8,888 nt of DNA from Candidatus Aegiribacteria sp. (GTDB lineage: Bacteria > Fermentibacterota > Fermentibacteria > Fermentibacterales > JCC-6). The DNA is taken from NCBI GenBank assembly GCA_030638185.1, contig DAOWFD010000254.1, positions 1-8,888 of the forward strand, written 5' to 3'. Positions 1-5,682 of the stretch are shown piece after piece; position 1 is the first letter of the stretch, and each line of letters opens with the position of its first letter. The position numbers and the translations under genes were made by a program. The notes beneath the pieces are model-generated. The model ran no database searches. It was not told the DNA's origin and saw nothing but the letters and a program-made list of their open reading frames with translations.

Positions 1-648
1 AATGAGTCTCAGCACCGCGTTTATATTGACAGCTTCGAACTCATGACAACAGAGGTAACACAGGGCATATGGGAAGAGGTGATGGGAACAACGGTAGATG
101 AAATGCGAAGTCGATCTGATTATGACTATGGCCTTTCGGGGGTTGGCTCAGACTACCCCATGTACTACATCTCCTGGAATGACTGCCAGGATTTTATTAA
201 TAAGCTGAGCGATCTGGATCCTTATCACACCTACAGGTTGCCCAGTGAGGCTGAGTGGGAATATGCCTGCCGCGCAGGCACTACCACAGCGTATTACTGG
301 GGCAACAGTGACTCGGAGAATGTTATGGGGCGGTACTGCTGGTATAGTGAGAACTCCGGTTCATCTGTCCATCCCGTCGGCACTAAGGAGCCAAACGATT
401 GGGGTCTTTACGATATGATCGGTAATGTCGAAGAACTGTGTCAGGATGCATACACGAGCGATTATGATGACTGTCCTGACGATAGCAGCGCGTATAATGG
501 TTTTTCATACTGTCGTGTCGCACGAGGAGAAGGTAGCAATGGTTTCGCCAGGACGTACCGTTCAGCGTTTCGTGGCTCGTCCTCCATCGGTTACAGTAAA
601 AGATACAAGCATATCGGTTTCCGCCTTGTGAGGTTCCAGTGTGAATGA
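1..648 (+). CDS. FGE-sulfatase (SUMF1-like) domain protein, 5' partial
   Basis: The frame is open from the first base (NESQHRVYIDSFELMTTEVT), so the ATG at 43 is internal and the true start lies before the window. The 215 visible residues are the family's characteristic fold: HRVYIDSFELMTTEVTQG, the substrate-fold block YRLPSEAEWEYACRAGTT, HPVGTKEPNDWGLYDMIGNV and the closing IGFRLVR. True formylglycine-generating enzymes oxidise a sulfatase cysteine with a Cys pair near the C-terminus. In the equivalent segment (GFARTYRSAFR, nt 541-573) both Cys positions appear to be Gly/Ala. The usual GNVWEWCQDWY is GNVEELCQDAY, and RVLRGGSW is RVARGEGS. It is therefore probably a non-catalytic, binding or structural member. 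No signal peptide can be judged because the N-terminus is missing. The stop TGA is 34 bp from the convergent stop of the propeller gene, with no clear terminator hairpin between them. Family assignment is firm; function is not known. Confidence 0.9.
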   Translation, partial: NESQHRVYIDSFELMTTEVTQGIWEEVMGTTVDEMRSRSDYDYGLSGVGSDYPMYYISWNDCQDFINKLSDLDPYHTYRLPSEAEWEYACRAGTTTAYYWGNSDSENVMGRYCWYSENSGSSVHPVGTKEPNDWGLYDMIGNVEELCQDAYTSDYDDCPDDSSAYNGFSYCRVARGEGSNGFARTYRSAFRGSSSIGYSKRYKHIGFRLVRFQCE

Positions 649-682
649 AAGCATCAAAGGGATTTCTTCTGTTGAGATTCTT

Positions 683-2866
683 CTATGGATCAAGTCGGAG
701 TGAGTATAAGCTGGAATCCGATGTGAAGTACAGGAAGCCATCATATAGCTGAATCGGTTGTGTTATCTCGATGCTTGTCCGGATTTCCCGTACGATTTCG
801 AAGGAGTTTGCATTAATCAGCGCTATATCACCGGTCTCGGAAGCGGCGATGATGGTTCCTTCGTAACAGGATATCTTCAGCGGTGAGTCAGCGAGGTCGA
901 TGACCATGGATTCCCGGGAGTCATTACGGATATTTCCGATCGGTACCAGCAATAGCGTTCCGTTCCTGCAGCCAAAAGCGATAGCCATTTCGCAGCGAAT
1001 CACATGGCTGTCGTATAAGCTTATCCCATCCATCGCTTCAAATACTCGAGTTACCGCTCCGCTCTCGGGATCGAGAGCCGAAAGACGCTTGGAGTTGAAA
1101 TCGTAGATGTAAACGAATTCCTCGCTGGTATTCATGACCTTGCAGTTCTCTATATGTGTGATCGCCTGACCGTTGCTTCTATCCAGCAGGCTGAGTTCTC
1201 CGGAAGCAGTACTGACGAAGATCAGGTTGCTCGAAATGTGTGCAACGTTTGCATAACCGGCACCGCCGGAATCCATGATATCGTTCGATACCCAGACAAG
1301 TTCGCCTTTACCGGCATCCAGGCACCTCACATTTGGTGATATGGCCCCGATGTAGAGCATACCGCCGTAGATAGAAATGTTCGTTATGGAGGGATACATC
1401 CCGATCGGAGCGGCTTGATCGAGGAAGGACCAGAGGGTTTCTCCGGTTAAAAGATCGAAGGCAATGACTTCCGTCATCGAGGCAGCGTAAAGTACGTCTT
1501 CGGTCAGGATGTATGGGGCGATAACGTTCTCGCTGAACTCGATCAGATGTATCAGCTGTCCGGTTCCGCTATCAAGACAGATGAATGTCTTCGGGTTCGC
1601 TAAAGCGTATAGTCTGCCATCTTTCACCTGGAGATTCCTGGCTCCGGAATGGGTGTCTGACGTTCTATAAAACCAGAGTTGAATACCTGTTTCGATATCC
1701 AACGCGAGGATTCCTGAGCCATAATCGGGGTCGGATCCGTCACCGAGAATGGAAGCGAAGAATATTCCGTCATTGATTACATAATTGGAAGTATTGCTGA
1801 AAAGATAGGTGTTCGTGATCAAATGTGCCGGTTCCGGAGATATTCTTTCGTAAACCCGAACTGGAATCTGATGTGTCAATTCCCGGTCGATCATCATCTC
1901 CAGATAGATGCTGTAATGCTCTTCTGCCTCGGGAGGTTCACCAAGTGCCCAGAGAACATCTGCTATGTTGAGATGAGCAACCATCCTTTCCGGTTTCAGA
2001 TCAAGAACCTTTCTCAGAACGACCAGGGAATTATCGAGATCATCTGTCAGTTCAAGGTAGTACGCGTAGTTGTTCATTATCATTACATACTCACCCAGAT
2101 CCATATATTCCAAAAAATCACAATTCACATAGTCCACACTGTCCGTGAATGCGGTAAACCATTCTCTCTCAGTATGGAGAAACCCGGCAAGATCCCGGAA
2201 CAGACTGACAGCTTCACTGTAATTGCCCTCGACCTCGGCATCCCCGGCAGCTTTGTTGATGCTTCTAAGCAACCGGGCGAGCATTTCATCGGAATTGTAA
2301 TAGTTGTGTGGATAGAACATTTCATCCAGTTCGCGTATCGCTTCTGCAATACAGCCCTCTGCCATAAGACTGTCTGCTCTCTCCATCGCCTCCAGTGATG
2401 GGTCTCCATTTATGTATCGCAGAAGCACAAGCGACTTATTCACAACGCTCCATCGGTACCAGCCACTACAATATCTAGCGGAACCGGGCATCTGGAAATA
2501 TAGACTGATTTCATCTTCTTCCGCATCGTAACTCGCGTTTGATTTTGTGAAGTTATGGTCTCCTCTGTAACCACCAGTTGCGATTAGAAGGGGAATATCG
2601 GTATCAGCAGCTATTCCCAGAAGATAGATATCCAATGAGTCCCTCTCGACTTCAATGCCCGCTATACGAAGTTCGTAGATGCCATTCGGGAGGTTGTCGG
2701 AATCGTAATACACTTTCGGTAAGCAGGATGGAGAAGTTGTATTCCAATGTTCCAGTAACTCACCGGTAATCGGCTGATATTCAATCTGACCCCGGACAAC
2801 CGAAACAATGATCAGAAGAACCGTAATAAGGGTTCTTTTAAGAAAGCCTGTCGTTAAGGAGTCCAT
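683..2866 (-). CDS. Exported TPR and PQQ-like beta-propeller repeat protein
   Basis: This is a 727-residue protein of unknown specific role. Residues 1-26 form a signal peptide (basic FLKR, then the hydrophobic stretch LITVLLIIVSVV, probable cut near RG-Q), so it acts in the periplasm or outside. Residues 27-145 are an uncharacterised N-terminal region. Helical TPR-like repeats follow at about 150-175, 203-225 and 253-320 (for example NNYAYYLELTDDLDNSLVVL and HLNIADVLWALGEPPEAEEH). Residues about 360-727 are a beta-propeller of PQQ/YncE-like blades; the repeating signature is LALDIETGIQLWFY (377-390), ICLDSGTGQLIHL, IAFDLLTGETLWSF (458-471), RCLDAGKGELVW and LSALDPESGAVTRVF. Such propellers may scaffold complexes or bind ligands; no enzyme residues are recognisable. 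It follows the small secreted gene with a 13-bp overlap, so translation is probably coupled. A GGAG lies about 13 nt before the ATG, rather far, which fits coupling. Confidence 0.88.
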   Translation of the reverse strand: MDSLTTGFLKRTLITVLLIIVSVVRGQIEYQPITGELLEHWNTTSPSCLPKVYYDSDNLPNGIYELRIAGIEVERDSLDIYLLGIAADTDIPLLIATGGYRGDHNFTKSNASYDAEEDEISLYFQMPGSARYCSGWYRWSVVNKSLVLLRYINGDPSLEAMERADSLMAEGCIAEAIRELDEMFYPHNYYNSDEMLARLLRSINKAAGDAEVEGNYSEAVSLFRDLAGFLHTEREWFTAFTDSVDYVNCDFLEYMDLGEYVMIMNNYAYYLELTDDLDNSLVVLRKVLDLKPERMVAHLNIADVLWALGEPPEAEEHYSIYLEMMIDRELTHQIPVRVYERISPEPAHLITNTYLFSNTSNYVINDGIFFASILGDGSDPDYGSGILALDIETGIQLWFYRTSDTHSGARNLQVKDGRLYALANPKTFICLDSGTGQLIHLIEFSENVIAPYILTEDVLYAASMTEVIAFDLLTGETLWSFLDQAAPIGMYPSITNISIYGGMLYIGAISPNVRCLDAGKGELVWVSNDIMDSGGAGYANVAHISSNLIFVSTASGELSLLDRSNGQAITHIENCKVMNTSEEFVYIYDFNSKRLSALDPESGAVTRVFEAMDGISLYDSHVIRCEMAIAFGCRNGTLLLVPIGNIRNDSRESMVIDLADSPLKISCYEGTIIAASETGDIALINANSFEIVREIRTSIEITQPIQLYDGFLYFTSDSSLYSLRLDP

Positions 2867-3330
2867 ATCACCAATTTTATCTCCGTGATCATTCCGGTCT
2901 CATCAAGCTGAAGAAGCAGTCTGAGACCGCTTCCTAAATCAGAGGTATCTTCGTAGAGGATCACTTCAGTATCTCTTGAAAAGAACTCAGGGATGATTCC
3001 CCGAGAAAGCACGGCACCTGTAATAAGTGCCTGTTTCGCAGAAACGGGTGAGCCGGGAGTGAAGATTGTCACCGCACATTCGGTGCTGTGGCCTTCAATA
3101 ATCAGAATCCCGTCGGAGAACAGATAGCGTTTCCTGTAGTAATGCGGAATAGATTGAAGATCGAATGCCTCTGCGGCTTGTCCCCAGTCGGGAATTGTAG
3201 CAAACGATTTTGCGCAGAAGGCCGTTTCAATAAAGATGGTTTCATCCGGCAGCTCGGTGAATGTAATTCCGTTTGACAAACAGGTGCCGGCAAAAAAGAG
3301 TAAAGGCAGAATCGCAATAATCGATTTCAT
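2854..3330 (-). CDS. Small secreted protein of unknown function
   Basis: I do not recognise the family. The open frame extends back to 3453, but the ATG at 3330 is preferred. It has a GAGG at 3340-3343 with a 9-nt spacer, and it gives a clean Sec signal peptide (MKSIIAILPLLFFAGTCLS, cut before NG). The longer start would bury that signal behind 41 residues with no ribosome binding site seen. The result is 158 residues, about 139 mature. The C near the cleavage site does not fit a normal lipobox well (AGT-C), so lipidation is unlikely but not excluded. The mature part is a mix of short hydrophobic strands (GILIIEG, CAVTIF, GLRLLLQL, EIKLVIW) suggesting a compact beta-rich or alpha/beta domain. 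Its last 13 bases overlap the start of the TPR/propeller gene, so the two are probably made together and may interact in the envelope. Confidence 0.72.
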   Translation of the reverse strand: MKSIIAILPLLFFAGTCLSNGITFTELPDETIFIETAFCAKSFATIPDWGQAAEAFDLQSIPHYYRKRYLFSDGILIIEGHSTECAVTIFTPGSPVSAKQALITGAVLSRGIIPEFFSRDTEVILYEDTSDLGSGLRLLLQLDETGMITEIKLVIWTP

Positions 3331-4136
3331 CAATGGATACCTCGTGAATTTTAAGAGTAAAAATAACGGCAAGTTCAATATCTTCCCTATTCTTCCAGGT
3401 AGCCCGGATCCTGTAAGTTCTTGAGTATACTTTCTCCTCATCGGGATGTACATCGTACTTGGGCGGGGGTACCAGACGGTTTCCTTGTTGATTTGGGTTT
3501 CTCAGGTGGTATGGTCAGTTTCAAGCAGGAATCGGAGGTTTATTGGGACGAATGGGTTGCTTTGAGAGCAGGTCAATGGATTGCGGAAAAATCCAGTCAT
3601 ATTCCACAATGCTCGCGTCGAGATCCATGAAGACATTGTATGGGCTGTCTTGGAGGATATGGATTTAACCACCAGCCATCATACCTCGCAAGATGTACAT
3701 GCTGGAGTTCATTCGCACTCCCAGACATGCATGTTGTTAGAGTTTGAGTTGTTGCTGGGAGTACATCCCCTTGCCATCTTCCTCATCTAATAACAGCAGA
3801 TAGTCACCGCCTGGAGAAAAATTAATATTAATCCTTTGACAGACTGGGAAGTCGAATTCCAGTTGATCAACATGCTGATCTTCTCAAAGAACTGAGCTCT
3901 TGGATAATTTTAGGCGGGAACTGCAAGAGGTAATCGAACGTTTTGTTTCTGGCGCATTTTGGAGTTTGTCCTTTCAGGTAAAGTATCTAACTCTTTGTAT
4001 GGTAACAAATTATAGCGTATTCCGATATTTTGTCAACCCAATATGTGGCTTGCTATATCATACTAATGAGTTATTTATTAATATGATATGATATTCTGGA
4101 TGGGCACTAATTAAATATCTGTTGTTATGAACCTAC

Positions 4137-4150
4137 TTTTGTTAACAAAA
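4137..4150. promoter_or_regulatory. 14-bp perfect palindrome upstream of the secreted-protein gene
   Basis: TTTTGTTAACAAAA reads the same on both strands and ends 13 bases before the ribosome binding site of the gene at 4176. Its place between an AT-rich upstream region and the start codon fits an operator for a dimeric repressor, or simply part of an AT-rich leader. A related half (GGTAACAAAT) occurs at about 4001-4010. No regulator is encoded nearby, so the role is inferred only from symmetry and position. Confidence 0.25.
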
Positions 4151-4163
4151 ATAACCTGTGAGA

Positions 4164-4169
4164 AAGGAG
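4164..4169 (+). promoter_or_regulatory. Ribosome binding site that fixes the start at 4176
   Basis: AAGGAG lies 6 nt before the ATG at 4176. It decides against the in-frame GTG at 4158, which lies upstream of this site and would add six residues (MRKEQT) in front of a well-formed signal peptide. Confidence 0.85.
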
Positions 4170-4175
4170 CAAACC

Positions 4176-5252
4176 ATGCTTAACACACTTACAATTCTGC
4201 TGCTCACCGCTACAATCTGTCTGGCTACAACTGAAATCAGCAGAAATAACCTTGATAATCTCCACCAAACACTACTTGTCCAAGAAGACCAGAGCGATGC
4301 GCTTGTTTTCGAGGACGATTTTGAAAGCGGCGATCTTTCAGCCTGGGATGTCAGCCAGGCAATCGATTACAGCTTATCCGATAGTCCCGGTTCCGATTAC
4401 CTGCCCGGTACCGACTCATGGGCAGCCTTCAACAACGGAGGAGCCATAAGTCTGGCTGCTGCTACCAGTTCGGAGCTGAACTTCTTATGGTACGGCAAGT
4501 ATTTCGAGTCATGGGATTACATGGAGGTTCAGGTTTCTACAAACGGTACCCTCTGGGACGTTCTATGGGATACCAAAGCCAACGACGAGGAGATCAGCTG
4601 GACAGAAGTGATGATCGATCTGTCTTCTTACTGCGGAAGCAGCATATATCTTCGCTTCTTCGTTCACAGCAGCACGGTGGTCGAGTACGACGGCGGGCAC
4701 TACAACGATTTGTTTATCTTAGATGAGAATAATAGTCTATTGTACGCTAATAGCTGTGACGATATGAGCGACATCCTCACCGGTGGCACCAACGATACAT
4801 GGGGCAGCGAAGATGAAGGTATGGACTATCAGTGGTTCTGCGTCGATGTTCATCCCCACGAAGGTATATACCATGCGGTCGGAGGCCCTGGATATTACAG
4901 CGCCAACCTGGACTCTTACATGGCCGTTACAGGTATTGACCTCGGTGGCACCTCCAGTGCGGAACTTACCTGTTACACGTGCTGGGATCCTAATGATACA
5001 GGTGATATTCTTACGCTTGAAGCTGATAACGGAGGTGGCTGGGTAGTCGCCGGGACAATCGGCTCCAGCACGGATTACGAGCTTCAGATCATTACTCTTG
5101 ATTCCTTCACCGGTGGTACAGTAGACCTGCGTTTCCACCTTGTGACCGATGGATCGGGAAACGGTGTGGTGCCCTTAATAGATGATGTCGGAGTTAACAC
5201 CGATGTTTCCCTCGTCGAATCCAGCTGGGGACATATTAAAACCCTCTTCTAG
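4176..5252 (+). CDS. Secreted protein with two jelly-roll (MAM/choice-of-anchor-J-like) domains
   Basis: This is a 358-residue protein. Residues 1-17 (MLNTLTILLLTATICLA) form a Sec signal peptide, cut before TTEIS. Domain one, about residues 45-184, begins FEDDFESGDLSAWDV and continues through LNFLWYGKYF, YMEVQVSTNGTLWDVLW and SIYLRFFVHSS. This is the layout of beta-sandwich domains found after M6/immune-inhibitor-A-type peptidases and in MAM or choice-of-anchor-J proteins. Domain two, about 192-343, repeats the plan (YANSCDDMSDILTGG, GGPGYYSANLDSYMAVTGI, TVDLRFHLVTDG, PLIDDVGV). No peptidase domain or catalytic motif is present, so it is likely a binding or surface protein. The last residues, LVESSWGHIKTLF, resemble a short conserved tail I associate with secreted proteins of some candidate phyla; a sorting role is only a guess. 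The gene stands alone, with AAGGAG at 4164-4169 and a hairpin downstream. Confidence 0.85.
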   Translation: MLNTLTILLLTATICLATTEISRNNLDNLHQTLLVQEDQSDALVFEDDFESGDLSAWDVSQAIDYSLSDSPGSDYLPGTDSWAAFNNGGAISLAAATSSELNFLWYGKYFESWDYMEVQVSTNGTLWDVLWDTKANDEEISWTEVMIDLSSYCGSSIYLRFFVHSSTVVEYDGGHYNDLFILDENNSLLYANSCDDMSDILTGGTNDTWGSEDEGMDYQWFCVDVHPHEGIYHAVGGPGYYSANLDSYMAVTGIDLGGTSSAELTCYTCWDPNDTGDILTLEADNGGGWVVAGTIGSSTDYELQIITLDSFTGGTVDLRFHLVTDGSGNGVVPLIDDVGVNTDVSLVESSWGHIKTLF

Positions 5253-5273
5253 GGAGCATGTATCTGTGAATTG

Positions 5274-5306
5274 CAGACCAGCTTCTAGGCCAAAGGAGCT
5301 GGTCTG
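5274..5306 (+). terminator. Strong hairpin after the secreted-protein gene
   Basis: CAGACCAGCT (5274-5283) pairs perfectly with AGCTGGTCTG (5297-5306). Three further inner pairs (one G-T) leave a 7-base loop. It begins 22 bp after the stop of the secreted-protein gene and is a plausible transcription terminator. There is no T-run on either side (TGAAACCG follows), so it is not a classical intrinsic terminator. It also sits just before the transposase remnant and could be a relic of an element end. Confidence 0.5.
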
Positions 5307-5326
5307 TGAAACCGAATCGGACTGCG

Positions 5327-5674
5327 TTTGATCCTCACTACGGCTTTGCGAGGATCAGGTGTAAAGAATGCAGCCACATGTTCACGCACTGATTACTGAC
5401 ACCTGCTGGGACAGAGAGGGGAATGCTCAACCGATTCCGGATATGGACATTGCTGACAAACATGGTATCGAAAAACTCTTTGCCGGTCTTGTTTTCAAGA
5501 TGCTTCTTGAAAAGGGCATGATCGTAGAGGAGCTTGTAGATAACATGCGGTCCTGGAAGCACAGCGGTTTCAGCGTTCACTGCAGCAAGCCCATAAAAAC
5601 CGATGACCCACATCCCCAAAAAGGGAGCGAAGCAGGTTATCCACTACGGGGCTCTACAGAAAGGTTCGAAGTAA
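5327..5674 (+). pseudogene. Decayed transposase, zinc-binding/Y2_Tnp (IS91-like) type
   Basis: Three blocks of one known protein family appear in the right order, but in different frames and much too close together. Block 1 (5327-5380, FDPHYGFARIRCKECSHM) matches the N-terminal zinc-binding region, where intact members read like GFxRxxCxxCGHE. Block 2 (5368-5608) reads QPHVHALITDTC, then LVFKMLLEKGMIVEELVDNM and SWKHSGFSVHCSKPI; these correspond to the PHxHAL, FKxKVxxxL and WRHSGFxVxCG stretches of the transposase core. Block 3 (5609-5674, HIPKKGAKQVIHYG then GALQKGSK and TAA) matches the C-terminal HVPxKGEQxVRYYG region. More than 100 residues are missing between blocks 1 and 2, including the cysteine-rich continuation, and several dozen between blocks 2 and 3. 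An ATG-started frame of 124 codons (5368-5742) survives around block 2 but runs into glgB antisense. The copy cannot be functional. The stop lies 8 bp from the convergent glgB stop. Exact IS family is from memory of motifs. Confidence 0.8.
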
Positions 5675-5682
5675 TGCGGCTG

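Larger units (their letters stand above)
3331..4175. other. 845-bp gap without a convincing gene; AT-rich at its right end
   Basis: This is the longest stretch without a gene. Short open frames exist on both strands (for example 3421-3630 and 3581-3790 on plus), but they lack ribosome binding sites and recognisable domains and overlap one another. One minus frame (3883 down to 3524) has protein-like text with only two stops and could be a decayed gene; the evidence is weak. GATGTACATC at 3445-3454 is a perfect 10-bp palindrome of unknown meaning. From about 4000 to 4160 the sequence is strongly AT-rich. This region should contain the promoter of the secreted gene at 4176 and, at the left end, that of the minus-strand pair. 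I could not settle on convincing -35/-10 boxes for either. Confidence 0.5.

Noticed and set aside
1823..2398. 191-codon plus-strand frame
   Set aside because: It is fully antisense to the TPR region of the propeller gene, has no recognisable domain and no ribosome binding site seen.
3348..3378. Promoter for the minus-strand pair (TTGAAC at 3378-3373 with TAAAAT at 3353-3348)
   Set aside because: The spacing is 19 and transcription would start at or inside the ribosome binding site at 3340-3343, leaving no usable leader.
3331..3453. Longer N-terminus for the small secreted protein, starting at 3453
   Set aside because: The ATG at 3330 has a GAGG 9 nt upstream and opens directly into a signal peptide; the longer form hides that signal behind 41 residues and has no visible ribosome binding site.
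3421..3453. IS3-type transposase N-terminus suggested by MRRKYTQEL on the minus strand
   Set aside because: The following residues show no helix-turn-helix or OrfA text and run into the signal peptide of the small secreted protein; resemblance is by chance.
3421..3790. Two overlapping plus-strand frames (3421-3630 and 3581-3790) considered as a frameshifted gene
   Set aside because: The joined text has no family signature or ribosome binding site, and the opposite strand looks at least as protein-like.
3900..4091. 63-codon plus-strand frame in the AT-rich gap
   Set aside because: It starts at a TTG with no ribosome binding site, matches nothing I recognise and lies in AT-rich leader sequence.
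4737..5138. 133-codon minus-strand frame
   Set aside because: Antisense to the second beta-sandwich domain of the secreted protein; composition is what a shadow frame would give.
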